This document shows positions 44,101 to 55,812 of a stretch of DNA of 64,000 nt, in pieces (position 1 is the stretch's first letter; the number at the start of each line of letters is the position of its first letter). The stretch spans positions 6,758,001 to 6,822,000 of the forward strand of contig OY725490.1 in assembly GCA_963281255.1 (NCBI GenBank), given 5' to 3'. The DNA comes from Aphrocallistes beatrix (Eukaryota; Porifera; Hexactinellida; Sceptrulophora; Aphrocallistidae). The position numbers and the translations under genes were made by a program. The notes under the pieces are model-generated. The model ran no database searches. It saw nothing but the letters and a program-made list of their open reading frames with translations, and had not been told where the DNA came from.

Positions 44101-47100
44101 TATCCAAGCACACAGAGTGTCACCTCGAACAGCCCAGAGATTTCTTCTGAAGAAGAGGACGATGCAGCCAAAAGCGGCGAATTCAAAAAGAGCATTATTT
44201 TAGATAATGAGGCATACCAATTCGTATACTCGCGCGAAGAAATTTATAGTTTTCTCGAAACTTCGAAGGATATTCCGATGCCCGAGGAGCTGAACGACTG
44301 GCCTTCCATTTGTCTCCCGGAGTGCTGGGAGATGGAAACGCCGGCTGCACGGAGACCGCGGGTAAGGAGCTCTCACTCCGAGTCAATGGATACTCGTGCG
44401 CGCCATATCAATATCATAAACGAGGAGATTCGTAAGAATGAAATGGTTTTCTCACCTCAGAGGAAGTCATTTGTGCGTGGGTGTGTGTACCCAGTGAGCA
44501 GCGCACCCCCTAGGTCTCCTTCCAACGTGTGTGAGTACGATTCTACGCCGCAGCAGATAATGGAGCCAATGTCCTCTCGCGGTCATCGATATGTCCCTCC
44601 TCATGAGAGGGGACCGTCCGGACCCATTCCGACAGGACCGAATTTGGCGAAAGGAGGACGTCCTGCCGATGTGGAGGAGAACTGGAGGGGGAGTCGAATG
44701 AGGCGCAGCGATTTTGATCCGCCCGGACACTATCGGAGACGAACAATGTCTGAAGATGATACGGAGCCTGAGTGGATGCTGTACGGCCCTCAGTCTTGTA
44801 CTGAAACGATCACCCTGAGGGGGTTGGGCCCGAGAGGGGGTCACCGCGAGATGAGGCACAGCTACAAGAGAGATGATGATGGGGAAATCTCCGACGAGGA
44901 CGCCCCCGAATGGTTGGAATTCGGTCCAGTCTCACAGACGGAATGTGTCGAGCTGAAAGGACTGACAAATGAAGCTGACTTCAGAAGGAAGTTCCAGCAG
45001 AGATTTGGAGAGGAGCCCACTCCCCGTTCCCATTCCGACTCGGGTCAAGAGGATGAGCCGGAGTGGGCTAAGATGGAGCTGTCTGAACTAGACGCTCCCG
45101 AGAAGAAACCTGAGCTTCTGAACAACCTGTTCGGGAACATATCCCTGGTGCAGGGTGGCAAGCCGTTGCCTGCACGCACCCTCACGCTTGACCAGTTGGA
45201 ACACGGAGGAGGATCGGGTCAGGTGGACCAGAAAAAGGTCCCACTGAGCGGTAATGGAGCTAATCCGATCAATGCTATGAACAACATGCCCCCTAGTGTG
45301 TTCGAAGCTGACCCCCGTACGCATGCACCCCCTAACAACTCAGGCGTGTTCCAACAGCTCCTCAGCACGCTACAGGTGCAGAAGCAAGTACCCCCTAACC
45401 CCATCAGGCAACCAATACCACCGCAACAACTTGAACACACTTACAAAGATATGAACACTAACTTCAACCTAATCCAGCCTCGTCCAATGCCCAATTCAAT
45501 GCAAGCAATGTCGAGTACGCTCCATCAGCCATTTCAGCTGCCAAACACTCAGATGCCATTCCGTAGTGATCCCTCCTCGCAGCACTCCTTTCCTCCGCTA
45601 CAGCGTCCCATTGTACGCATGCCTTCAGACGTCCTGTCTAATCCTCAGACGAACGAGAAGGTTGAGTCCCGGATTAGAGATCTCTTCAAAGTGAAAGAAG
45701 CTATCATCCAAGAGCCGTTGACACAGGAGGAGAAGATCATTCTTATAAACCGTATCGATGAGAATATAAAGCAACTACGCGCACTCGCACTCAAGCTTAA
45801 CGATCCCAACTCCCAATCGCAGGTCCCCCCTCATATGTCCCTCACTCCTGGACAGTCACAGATGCCCCGCCCCCAAATGACACACAACCTCAATGAACTC
45901 TCTGTGACCCGTAACCCCATTACAAACCTACCTCTCTCTTTCTCTACACCTTCTTCCTCCCTCACCCAGCCCCCTAACCCCCTCTTCTCCAATCAGTCGC
46001 AGACTCTCGGGATGAATGCGAACAGTTTCCAGAATCAAAATCTTCAACAGCAACCCATCGCATTTCTGCAGCAGCTCCTAGCTAGGAACATGACCCCTCG
46101 CGGTCACGACCTAGGTGTGCCTATGGTAGGTGCCATGGGTAGGGGTATGCCTCCTCCCATCAATATTTCAACGTCCAATCCTTATTCCCAGCGCCCTCAG
46201 CAAATGCGCCCCCCACAAAACACCCTTAGCATGCAAGCTAACGCAACGAACAACTCTGAAATTCCTTCTATGGACCACTTCGGTCAAGTTTTCGGTAACT
46301 CCCCAGCGATGCAAGAGCAACCTTCCACTCTCCTTCAGATGCAAGAGAGGGGACCCCCCATGCGCCCAGTCATCGCCACTCCCTTCTACCAGGATGGCCT
46401 CCCAACGCAGAAATAGCGCGCGAGCACACCCTTACGAAGTATTAACTAAACGTAAAATCAAAGATTAATCTACCAACGTGTTTTATTGAGTGCAAATTCT
46501 AAATGTTTAAATTTTAGACTACATATACACATCGATAGTTCTATCTGGGGGGGCATAAGCTGGAGTTATTGGTCCCATGTTCAACGTTTCTCTCTATCTC
46601 TCTTTTCAGAATTCATACATTACTTAATTACGTACAGTATTAGTTTTGTTCAATATGATTGATTTCTCTATTACACACGGATTCTCTAGTTTTACGTGCA
46701 GCAAATCAGTTGTTATTATTTTCATCTTGATCGGACACTTGTATGTACTGGTGTTTCTTCGGATTATATTGGGTTAGGGGGTAAGGGGACTCTAAAATAC
46801 CGTCAAACTTCTTTAGTTGATTGGACTTAACGATTCCAAAGGAAATTGTTGTACATATTTAGATGAATAAAAAATAGTTTTATATTTTTTAAAGAAGTTT
46901 GGCTGTATTTTCTACAAATCTACACATGCTAGTGCATGTCAAGATGTAGTTTTAAATGCGCATGCGCATTGTTACATTACATTAGACTCTCGGTATTATT
47001 ACGTCACGTACACTCCAAAATTTCATTTCAAAATCCTAAAGAAGTGACAAAATTATACTATCGAGGGTCTACTGTTTAGTATTTCAGGATTTAAAACCGA

Positions 47101-50100
47101 TGTATCTTGTATTATTTGCCTCTTGAATATTGTTGATTCGTATTCTCTCTCCCTCTCTCTTCCTGCTCCTATAGGTCTTCACAAGTGTGTCTCTGTTCGC
47201 CATCCTAATCGGACCTTTGAATGGATTTCCTCTGGTGCTGCAATGGATAGCTGAGGCTTGGGTCTCTCTGGCGAGATTGGAAAAGTTTTTATCTGTGGAA
47301 GAACTCAATGAAAAACAGTATTATTCATCTGACCCTCGTGAGTGCCGTTAGGAATCCATTTCTTAATCACATTATTTATTTATGTTTTCGTTTGTTTACA
47401 ACTAATTATTTTCAGCTCCAGACCCTAAAACCGTCCTGAGCATTCGCAATGGGGAATTCTCGTGGGACTATGAAAAGGAAAAACCTAAGGAATCAACAGC
47501 ATTGAATCCGATAGAACGTCCAATCTTGAAGGGAATCGATATTATTGTCCATTCAAAACAGTTTGTTGGTATCGTGGGAAGGGTGGGTAGTGGGAAGAGT
47601 TCTATTTTCTCTGCTCTTACAATGGAACTCATTAAAAGAAGCGGAAACATTTACTGTGAGGAAGGAATAACATTTATACGTAATTAATAACAAAGAATTC
47701 ATACTCGCGTTTTTTATAGATGCTCATTTGAACGAAGGATTCGGGTACGTCTCTCAAGAGAGCTGGATTCAGCACGGTACTTTGAGAAGCAACATTCTCT
47801 TCGGACTCCCTTACAACCCCGACCTCTATGAGAGAGTGGTCAGTGCCTGCGCTCTGCTTCCAGACTTCGCGATGGCACATGCTAGCGATATGACTGAGGT
47901 AGTGCATTCGTTAATGTAACTCCACCCTCTGCAACATTCAATGTTAAAATCTACAGGTTGGAGAGAATGGGGTGAATCTGAGTGGTGGACAGAAGGCGCG
48001 TATCAACCTGGCCAGAGCCTGTTATCAACAGAAGCCATGCATCCTGTTAGATGATCCTCTGTCTGCAGTGGATGCTACTGTAGCTGAGCACATCTACAAT
48101 AACTGTTTTCTCAAACTATTGTCAAACACTACGCGAATTCTAATCACACATCGTGTCAACTTGTTACGATCAACGGATTTAATAATTGAAGTAAATGACG
48201 GGGAAATTGTTAATATAGGCATTCCAGACCAGATCCTGCCACATATGGAGAGAAGGTGTGAAGTGGTGGAGAAGGAAGGTAAGGGAGAGGAAGGGGAAGG
48301 ACGGTTGAGCTTGAAAGAGAACCCTGAGAGTATAGAATTGGTGAAGAAGGAAGCGAAGTGTACTGGATCTGTCAAGTAATATACGTTTTATTTGACCATC
48401 TTTTACAATTGAAATCTTATTTCAAGTTATTTTTAGGTTTAGTATCTACTCCTCGTATTGGCGTTCAATTGGACATATTTTCGCGTTTTTAATCCTCTTC
48501 TCTATGCTGCTAATGGAATCGTCTAAGAGAGGGACTGATGTCTGGTTGTCTATATGGACAACTGCCAATATCTCCCGAACTCCCACTAACACCTCAAATA
48601 CTAATTTATCCTCACAAAAGGTAGTTACCTACATCATGTATATTTCACGAAGCAATACATCCAAACATCACTATTTTTATCAAAATGATATTCAATTTGT
48701 ACAATTATGCTTGTCTTGTTAAAGGCTCTATACATTAACAGTTAAAATCTTTAGATTATGCATGGAAACAAATTAACAGGGTTAAGTAGTAGTAACGTAA
48801 CACTTGATGTAACCAATCAGTTCAGGTTGTAATACATAGAAAAACATGATAATAGTAAAACTCATCTTATAGCCGTAGTAGTATTATTTGGAAACATGGC
48901 AAAATGCCTCGAGAATGCTCTTCGCCATCTCTATATTATCTTTAGCCACGCTCAACGCGCGGATTATCTCGTCTTCTGGATAGCCCAGTGCCTTCAACTC
49001 GAACATTGCAGCGTGGTGCTCGTCTTTCTTAGGGGGAGTCGCCTTTATCTGTTTAGGCGGGAGAGGCGGCATATCGACGTCTCTTTTCTTCATTTCTAGA
49101 ATGTTCTCTGGGTTAAGGTTAACATAGTTTGAGTCGATTCGATCTAACTTATTGATTGTGCTGGAGATTATATTGGACTGAAGTTGCTCCTCAAGGAACG
49201 GATTCATGGACTCGATACTTTGGCTGGTCAGCTCTTGTTCTTTAAACGGATCTTTATCTAGGATGAGTTGCGTTTGTTTCTCAGCATCGAAACTATCCAA
49301 GAATGGGTTCGCAGGTTCGGCGATAGGAATTGATACTTTGTCTGTATTGATATTAGCAGACTGTATTTTCGCTTTTGAGTTTCCGCTAGAAGGATTAGGG
49401 ATCTTACAATTTGGTTCATTGAACGCAATCACCATCTCACCATGGCTATCTGTAGCTATGACGTCACTGTACTTAATCGTACGGTTACCATCATCGTGTA
49501 TAGCTGAATTCAGATCTCCGTAATTAGGATTCTGGACAACATCAACTTGGATGTAGGTTACTTTATCCTTCTTTTGTTCTGCATTTTTTGCAGGAGGAGT
49601 AGTAGTGGTGGGAGTGTGGGGCGATGCTACGTCATCATGAACTTCGTGTTGTGGTTCGGCTGGTAAGGGGCGGAATTCGATCGCGGGTTGGGTGTGTTGT
49701 GGCGAATGTTTAAACTTCCCAGAGGTTTTCTTAACGCTCGCATAGCCCACTCCTAGCTGGCTGCTAACTGCCTGTGATGTATCGTTGTAGTTAGTATCTA
49801 CCGATTGCGAGATGGCTGATTTATTCGGGCGGATGCTTCGTTCGGTGGATATGCTTTTACTTCTCGCTCCTCCTAGTGCGTGTTGCAGTAGTTCTTCCTT
49901 GGGGTGCAAGGTTTCAAAAGGTAGTGGAATTTCAATTTGAGATGTTTCGAATAGAACACTATTTGTCTTACGTTGTCCCCTGCTAGGTAGAGGGGGTGGG
50001 TTTTTAAAATTGTCCTCATCATTATTATTATTATTTCCTGTCGATTTGACCCGCATTATAGGAACTTCGCCGTTTGCCTCTTCAACTGGAGTGTTCGGTT

Positions 50101-53100
50101 CTTTGGGTAATGGACGTATAGGCTTGTACTGTTGGACCCCTTTATGATTCTGGTCTGGTTCAAATTGCTCCGTATCATTAACAGCTGAGTATTCCATGTC
50201 GAAGTGGAACGGATCTACCACAATGGTACAACTGTCTCGGATATCTTCTCGACAGAATGGACACTTGGTTCCGCCGCAGTCGACCCAAGAGTGCAAACAC
50301 TCCTGACACATGAGGTGACCACAGGGCTCCAACTTCACGTCCTTATTCCTCTCCGCACAAATCTTGCACAGCTGGAATGTTGTCCCAATCTCACAGTAGA
50401 TATCATACTGTTCCTGGGTGACGAGAATGTGATCCCTAGAAGTGACAGTTACCGCAGATTTCAAATCGGGATTGACATCGTCCCCATTAGGGTACATATA
50501 GAATCCTTCTTGCGAACCTTCAATCAGTGCTTGGATCAGCGATTTGTTTTGCGGGATTGTCTGTAGGATGTTTCCATCATGCGTGACGTAGCCGATAGCC
50601 CATTGTCCTAATCGTGTGCAAGAGAGACGGAAAATATAGGTTCCTGGTTTATTTATGAACTCAGTTAAACGCGCTTTAACTTCATCATATGTGAGGAAGG
50701 CCTTATAACCCACATGCTTCACCACTAAGTTGTTCCAATTCTCGAGCAAGTTGGACCATGGCTGGAAGAGACGAGTGAAAACGTCGAACTCGAAAACTGA
50801 GATGTGGTCGGATTGTGAGAGGTCCATTGTCGTCTTGAGGGCAGCTGCTTCCATTGGATTGTTGATTTGGTGGACTAACTCGAGTTTGGAACGAAATTCA
50901 GACCAAGTAACCAAAGATTTGCCAGTGAAATTCCTATTCCAGAATTCTCCCGCGTCTGCTTTGGTAATACGGAAATCTACGCCTAAGAATTTCCCGTTTG
51001 GAGGCGGGAACATTGCTTTCAATTCTGTTGCCATGTGACTGAATATGAGACTCATCTTGGTGAGAGTTCGCCTCGAATCGCTGAGCTCATTATATATTTG
51101 TTCCTTAGCCGTGGAGAACAATTTGATCACCTGTTTACACTTCGTATTAAAGTTCTCGATAAACACTTGGAAATAGAAGAAGTCTCCCAGGGTAGTTGGA
51201 TCGTTCTCATAGGCGCGCATGACGAGCTTCAGGTGTTGATAGGTGTCAGGTAAGATATCCAAAATGAAGGGAGGACTATTCTTCAGCGACATTTTACGAT
51301 GCGAGCATAAAGTCACCACTTTGTCCATGTTTTTCCATAGTCGCTCCACATCCCGTTTGTCCACTGCTTTGAACTTTACAATCGGACTGGCACCTGCTCC
51401 GTTTGTTGGGTTTGGCGTTTGTGCTTTGAATCTATCAGTTGCCGACTGGAAGAAGGTCTTTAGCCCGCTGAAAGCTTTGCTCCCTTCCATTACTATGTAA
51501 GTGAATATATAATATAAGCTAAAAAGTTATATTAACTGAATACATAAATCACGATAAGAATGATGAGAGAGATATTAGGCCTAACTTCTAGAGATTAAAC
51601 CCTCAATGGAGAGCGGTATAATATTTCTCTGTTACATCTTCCTATATCTAAATTGTTATCTGATCCTGCCCTAGAGGTCAATTGTCTTGTAACATTTAAG
51701 ATACAAACTAAAGGGTTACGAACAAAATACTTTTGATTGCTTTCAGACAGTACGTTCGTATATATAAACCTTGTCTGCCTTTTCGCCATGAATTAGTTGT
51801 TTTAGTTGTTCCTTAATTAATACATACAAGTGTCGACTCTGTTCATTTAAACTTGGTTTCAGAGTGAGTTATAAGATTACGGAGAAGCCTCTAGCATCTT
51901 GTTCACATAGTTTGCTCATTAACCTGCTCTCCACATTGAACCGTTGGGTTATCACCGATTGCTTGTGATTAAGCAAGTAGTGTTACGAAGGGATTTTGAC
52001 AGAGGTGACGTGTCCTATATATTCGATACGATATTGTCATTCATGCGTAGATTCATTACTCCATTGTGTCTATACTCACTGTTTTATACTTGATTTTGTT
52101 TAATATACACGAGATCTTGTGGTGGTTGAACTTTGGCTTTGCTTTCTTAACATTCGCATAGAACATGAAAGTGTATCATATCCTCTACATCTCCTAGGAT
52201 TTGCACAATTGCTTCATTTCCATTACTTTCACCACAGTTCGCCGTATATGTATTATTACAATGACGTAAGAAAATCAATGTCAGCATGCTGTGATATGCA
52301 AATTTAATTTTACTTAATCATGTCGAGTAGTTGACTAGCATGGGCAAAACCTCGAAAGATAAGCGAGACATATACTACCGGCTAGCTAAGGAGGAAGGCT
52401 GGAGGGCACGCAGCGCATACAAACTGCTACAGATCGACGATCAGTTTAAGATTCTAACAGGGGCTAAGCGAGTGGTAGATCTGTGTGCTGCGCCTGGCAG
52501 CTGGTCACAGGTGTTGTCTCGTAGACTGAAACCGGACCAAGACCCGAGCGTCAAGATAGTGGCGGTCGATCTGCAAGCGATGGCTCCGTTGCCAGGAGTG
52601 ATCCAACTCCAGGGTGACATAACCTCTGAGTCAACTGCGAAGGAGATTATCGGACATTTTGAAGGGGCACGTGCGGACGTAGTAGTCTGTGATGGAGCGC
52701 CTGATGTGACTGGGATTCACGACCTTGACGAGTATATTCAAGCTCAGCTGCTGTTAGCCGCTCTTAACATTACGACACACGTGTTGAAGCCTACGGGAAC
52801 TTTCGTAGCTAAGATATTCCGTGGGAAGGATGTCTCTCTCTTGTTCATGCAGCTTCAAATGTTCTTTAAACGTGTTAACTGCGCGAAACCGCGTGCGAGT
52901 AGAAACTCCAGTATTGAAGCGTTTGTCGTCTGTCAAGACTATTCACCCCCTGAAGGGTATATACCCAATATGGCTAACCCTCTGCTCAATCCCGAGTCCT
53001 GTCCTGATTTCTCTACGCTGGAGGGAGTCAATAGGGTTGTGGTGCCATTTGTCGTGTGTGGAGATCTCAATTGTTTCGATTCCGATAAGAACTATTCTCT

Positions 53101-55812
53101 GGACGAGCTAAAGGATCGCGAATACAAACAAATGGATGCCACCCAGGCTCCAATACATCCGCCTTATGAAGCAGCTTTAAAGATGAAAAGAACTGGTCAG
53201 TCTGGTGCTGCTAATTTCATTGATGATGTTATCATTGAAGATGTGCTAGATTCAGATAACGATCTTGAAGAGCAGATCACTTCTATGACAGACCAATTGA
53301 CTATTCAGGATACCATTCCAGAAACAGATTCTGATCAGCATGAAATGATTGATCTGCCAGACAACGAACCTCTCCTTCCTCCCGGCTTCCTAATCCTAGA
53401 ACCTAAAGATTACGACAAGTAGTTGTAGGTCAATTCGATGAAACCTTCTTTCCAATAATGAGCTTATGTTCCTTTATTATCCTAATGCATCACGTAATAT
53501 TGCAAGGAATTTATTGTTTAATTATACTTCCAACGTAATCCTTGTCATACGAGTCTGTACACTGATCTGGCGATTCTACAATGTAAGCATCGTCTGAACT
53601 GAGTTGTGAATTTATCATGAGAATATTTTTTGTATCATTCTTTTAATTAATTAGAAGCATAAATATATTTCATTATTTCATGTTTTTAGGATAATTCGGA
53701 CACTCTCTATTACCTGGGAATCTACGCTGGACTGAGCATCGCCACTGGTCTAGTCACTGTGTTCAGGGCTGCCTCATTTGCTATCGGGACATTCCGAGCT
53801 TCCAAATGGATTCACTCACGCCTGTATCATCGCATCACACGGGCGACGGTAATTGTTTGAACGCACCCGACCATATCTCTACTCTGTATTTTTATTAATT
53901 CTCTACCTTCATAGATTCTATTCTTTGACTCCACTCCTATTGGTCGACTTCTAAACAGATTCTCTTCAGATCTATATACGATAGATTTTGACCTTCCCTT
54001 CAACTTGAATGTATTTCTTGCCCAGATATTCTCACTCGCGGGCGCCCTTATCATCACCATATACGGGCTACCGTTAATCCTAGTGTTACTCGGAGGTTTG
54101 AGCATTTTCTACTTCATGATACAGTTCTACTACAGGAGAACTTCTAGGGAACTCAAGAGGATCGCTAGCATTAGCATGTCACCAGTCTATTCACATTTCT
54201 CAGAAACTTTCGCTGGTATTGCAACCATTAAGGCTATGAGGTATAAATCTTCACATTGCCATAGTTTGTGTATTATGTATCATGGATTATTGTTTAGGTC
54301 AACGGATCGATTTTTCTCAAAAAACATCGCCAACGTAGATCGGAATCAACAAGCTAACTTCACTTCCAGCATAGCTGCTGGTTGGTTCCGAATCCGCATT
54401 CAGATGATAACGATTTCGATTGTGACAGGAGTCGCGTTTTTTGCCGTAATACAACATCAACTCATCCTCCCAGTGCGTTCCATTCTAGCTAGAATCTGTA
54501 GCGTTACTGTCATTTTGATTGCTGCTGTGTTGTAGGTTAACCCCGGCCTGTTGGGTCTCGCTCTCTCCTACGCCATAACACTGACTGGGGCTCTAGGCAG
54601 CACCATAGAGACGTTTACGCAGTTGGAAATGCTGATGGTAGCGGTTGAGCGAATAGATGAATACACCAATACGACACCTGTTGAAGACATTCTTCACTTG
54701 AATCATAAGAACTCCCAGTTAGTACTGCAATAAATGTTTTAATCGACTGTTGATTACTGTTACCATGATGTGTTTTAGATTTCGGAGCATCTTTTACCAA
54801 GTACACGCCCCTTCTATCACATTCCTCAATGTGTCACTCAGGTACAGAGGTGGGCTACCTTGCGCGCTTAATGAGGTGTCATTTAAAGTGTTCGGTGGTG
54901 AGAAACTGGGCATCGTTGGACGCACCGGTGCGGGCAAATCGAGTCTGGTACGCGTTCTGTTCAGGTTAGTTAATTTGTCTGGAGGGAAGATACTTCTGGA
55001 TGGTGTGGACATCCTAGAGTACTCTCTGGAACAGTTACGGAACAGTTTAGCTGCCATTCCACAAGATCCGTTTCTGTTTAACGGCACTGTAAGAGAGAAT
55101 CTTTCCCCAGACACGACTAGGTAGCCAATCTTGGTTAATTCAGTGATTGGGAATTCTCATCCATAGAGTTTGTTGTTCAATTTGATTAGGTATAACGACG
55201 AGGAAATGTGGGGGTCCTTAGAAGACGCGTATCTGAGACAGGTTGTGCAGGAATTGGGAGGACTTGATGCTAGCGTGGGGATAGGCGGAAAGAGATTTTC
55301 AACTGGTAAGTAGGGCAGATTTGAAGGAAGACCGGATATTTTTAAGACGAATATTTTCAAGATTTACGGTGTGAACTATGCATATTTTCTCATAATTACG
55401 GCATAATTTGGCGTAAAAAAGTGGTCAATGGTGATTTGTAACGATCGTTACGCTTGGGTATCCATTAACTTTCTTGTTAGTCAACCAATTCTATGAGCTA
55501 GATTTCTTTTCAGGTCAGAGACAATTGATGTGTCTTGCTCGCGCAATCTTAACGAAGCCTAAATTGCTGTGCATTGACGAAGCCACTGCCAACATCGATT
55601 CTTTCACAGATGAGCAGATACAAACTGTCATTCAGACCAAGTTCCATTCGAGCACTGTGATCACCATTGCACACCGCATCAACACCATAATGCACTGTGA
55701 CAAGGTGCTCGTGATGGAGGGCGGGAAAGTTGTCGAGCATGCGTCTCCACAAGAACTCCTCAATAATCCAGATTCTGCATTTTCCTCTCTCGCATCGCAC
55801 AGTTCGCACTAA
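41165..55812 (+). CDS. ABCC10: ABC transporter ABCC10/MRP7-like, host of three nested genes
   Basis: Multidrug-resistance-type exporter in the plasma membrane. Seventeen exons: 41165-41668, 41726-42162, 42228-42559, 42652-42968, 43031-43186, 47175-47337, 47416-47679, 47720-47898, 47957-48375, 48437-48620, 53690-53848, 53915-54240, 54298-54472, 54536-54717, 54779-55120, 55190-55305, 55514-55812. All phases agree, giving about 1517 residues (human ABCC10 1492). TMD0 helices precede TMD1 ([21 protein letters not shown]). NBD1 has [14 protein letters not shown] and [15 protein letters not shown]2 has [15 protein letters not shown] sequence. NBD2 has GRTGAGKS, a degenerate signature STGQRQL and [12 protein letters not shown]. 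Introns 43187-47174 and 48621-53689 contain 4E-T, and Cbl plus FTSJ1; the rest are about 40-210 bp. Confidence 0.93.
43187..43905. other. ABCC10 intron 5, left of 4E-T
   Basis: Non-coding, AT-rich. A pyrimidine-rich stretch ending TTTCTATAGCAG near 43824-43833 lies about 75 nt before the 4E-T start codon and is a candidate splice acceptor for that gene. Nothing else recognised. Confidence 0.45.
43906..46416 (+). CDS. EIF4ENIF1: eIF4E transporter 4E-T, nested in ABCC10
   Basis: P-body scaffold that carries eIF4E and represses translation through DDX6. Single exon, 836 residues from the ATG at 43906; the frame is open further upstream without an ATG. The eIF4E-binding motif near residues 108-116 reads YSREEIYSF, with Ile where YxxxxLΦ has Leu. 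[11 protein letters not shown] matches the human SPQRRSF segment. The Cup-homology/DDX6-binding motif occurs twice: [25 protein letters not shown] at about residue 287 and [25 protein letters not shown] at about 334, with a weaker [12 protein letters not shown] third. The C-terminal half is Gln/Pro/Asn-rich, as in 4E-T. It lies inside ABCC10 intron 5, on the same strand. Confidence 0.87.
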   Translation: MSNNANNKSHEKNEILPKFPYTAKPVTHSIRNNSNNIQSNDTSNNYKNKPSRPIPKQMLSGKPAYYPSTQSVTSNSPEISSEEEDDAAKSGEFKKSIILDNEAYQFVYSREEIYSFLETSKDIPMPEELNDWPSICLPECWEMETPAARRPRVRSSHSESMDTRARHINIINEEIRKNEMVFSPQRKSFVRGCVYPVSSAPPRSPSNVCEYDSTPQQIMEPMSSRGHRYVPPHERGPSGPIPTGPNLAKGGRPADVEENWRGSRMRRSDFDPPGHYRRRTMSEDDTEPEWMLYGPQSCTETITLRGLGPRGGHREMRHSYKRDDDGEISDEDAPEWLEFGPVSQTECVELKGLTNEADFRRKFQQRFGEEPTPRSHSDSGQEDEPEWAKMELSELDAPEKKPELLNNLFGNISLVQGGKPLPARTLTLDQLEHGGGSGQVDQKKVPLSGNGANPINAMNNMPPSVFEADPRTHAPPNNSGVFQQLLSTLQVQKQVPPNPIRQPIPPQQLEHTYKDMNTNFNLIQPRPMPNSMQAMSSTLHQPFQLPNTQMPFRSDPSSQHSFPPLQRPIVRMPSDVLSNPQTNEKVESRIRDLFKVKEAIIQEPLTQEEKIILINRIDENIKQLRALALKLNDPNSQSQVPPHMSLTPGQSQMPRPQMTHNLNELSVTRNPITNLPLSFSTPSSSLTQPPNPLFSNQSQTLGMNANSFQNQNLQQQPIAFLQQLLARNMTPRGHDLGVPMVGAMGRGMPPPINISTSNPYSQRPQQMRPPQNTLSMQANATNNSEIPSMDHFGQVFGNSPAMQEQPSTLLQMQERGPPMRPVIATPFYQDGLPTQK
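46417..47174. other. ABCC10 intron 5, right of 4E-T
   Basis: Non-coding tail of the intron. It contains a short mariner-type MITE (46800-46905), an AATAAA near 46865 that may serve 4E-T, and a palindrome TGCGCATGCGCA at 46957-46968, which matches the NRF-1 type consensus. Confidence 0.5.
46800..46905. mobile_element. Short mariner-like MITE
   Basis: About 106 bp flanked by TA on both sides. The ends CCGTCAAACTTCTTTA and the complement of CAGCCAAACTTCTTTA match at 14 of 16 positions. TA duplication plus short inverted ends fits the Tc1/mariner/pogo group; no transposase is present. Confidence 0.7.
48884..51490 (-). CDS. CBL: E3 ubiquitin ligase Cbl, nested antisense in ABCC10
   Basis: Ubiquitin ligase for activated receptor tyrosine kinases. 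Single exon, 868 residues. The tyrosine-kinase-binding domain has the four-helix bundle, EF-hand-like ([28 protein letters not shown]) and divergent SH2 ([21 protein letters not shown]) parts. The linker reads [13 protein letters not shown], keeping the regulatory tyrosines. The RING has [14 protein letters not shown] and CPFCRE. After VVDPF comes a Pro-rich tail with polyproline segments for SH3 binding, and [13 protein letters not shown] and NPFLEE motifs that resemble EH-domain ligands. A C-terminal UBA ([17 protein letters not shown]) is present, so this is the long, c-Cbl-type form. It is transcribed opposite to its host ABCC10. Confidence 0.95.
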   Translation of the reverse strand: MEGSKAFSGLKTFFQSATDRFKAQTPNPTNGAGASPIVKFKAVDKRDVERLWKNMDKVVTLCSHRKMSLKNSPPFILDILPDTYQHLKLVMRAYENDPTTLGDFFYFQVFIENFNTKCKQVIKLFSTAKEQIYNELSDSRRTLTKMSLIFSHMATELKAMFPPPNGKFLGVDFRITKADAGEFWNRNFTGKSLVTWSEFRSKLELVHQINNPMEAAALKTTMDLSQSDHISVFEFDVFTRLFQPWSNLLENWNNLVVKHVGYKAFLTYDEVKARLTEFINKPGTYIFRLSCTRLGQWAIGYVTHDGNILQTIPQNKSLIQALIEGSQEGFYMYPNGDDVNPDLKSAVTVTSRDHILVTQEQYDIYCEIGTTFQLCKICAERNKDVKLEPCGHLMCQECLHSWVDCGGTKCPFCREDIRDSCTIVVDPFHFDMEYSAVNDTEQFEPDQNHKGVQQYKPIRPLPKEPNTPVEEANGEVPIMRVKSTGNNNNNDEDNFKNPPPLPSRGQRKTNSVLFETSQIEIPLPFETLHPKEELLQHALGGARSKSISTERSIRPNKSAISQSVDTNYNDTSQAVSSQLGVGYASVKKTSGKFKHSPQHTQPAIEFRPLPAEPQHEVHDDVASPHTPTTTTPPAKNAEQKKDKVTYIQVDVVQNPNYGDLNSAIHDDGNRTIKYSDVIATDSHGEMVIAFNEPNCKIPNPSSGNSKAKIQSANINTDKVSIPIAEPANPFLDSFDAEKQTQLILDKDPFKEQELTSQSIESMNPFLEEQLQSNIISSTINKLDRIDSNYVNLNPENILEMKKRDVDMPPLPPKQIKATPPKKDEHHAAMFELKALGYPEDEIIRALSVAKDNIEMAKSILEAFCHVSK
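51491..52339. other. Divergent spacer between Cbl and FTSJ1
   Basis: About 850 bp separating the minus-strand Cbl start from the plus-strand FTSJ1 start, so it probably holds both promoters. A short upstream frame (52320-52334, ATG TCG AGT AGT TGA) ends just before the FTSJ1 ATG. I see no repeat or other gene. Confidence 0.5.
52340..53422 (+). CDS. FTSJ1: tRNA 2'-O-methyltransferase FTSJ1/TRM7, nested in ABCC10
   Basis: Methylates the 2'-O of positions 32 and 34 in the anticodon loop of tRNA-Phe, -Trp and others. Single exon, 360 residues (human 329); the ATG at 52340 gives [20 protein letters not shown], the usual start. The K-D-K-E catalytic tetrad is visible: Lys28 in SAYKLL, Asp in [11 protein letters not shown], Lys in FVAKIFRG and Glu in SSIEAFVVC. 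The SAM loop reads [15 protein letters not shown]. The C-terminal extension is acidic. It lies with Cbl in the 5-kb intron 10 of ABCC10, on the host strand. An AG (CTAG) directly precedes the ATG. Confidence 0.95.
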   Translation: MGKTSKDKRDIYYRLAKEEGWRARSAYKLLQIDDQFKILTGAKRVVDLCAAPGSWSQVLSRRLKPDQDPSVKIVAVDLQAMAPLPGVIQLQGDITSESTAKEIIGHFEGARADVVVCDGAPDVTGIHDLDEYIQAQLLLAALNITTHVLKPTGTFVAKIFRGKDVSLLFMQLQMFFKRVNCAKPRASRNSSIEAFVVCQDYSPPEGYIPNMANPLLNPESCPDFSTLEGVNRVVVPFVVCGDLNCFDSDKNYSLDELKDREYKQMDATQAPIHPPYEAALKMKRTGQSGAANFIDDVIIEDVLDSDNDLEEQITSMTDQLTIQDTIPETDSDQHEMIDLPDNEPLLPPGFLILEPKDYDK

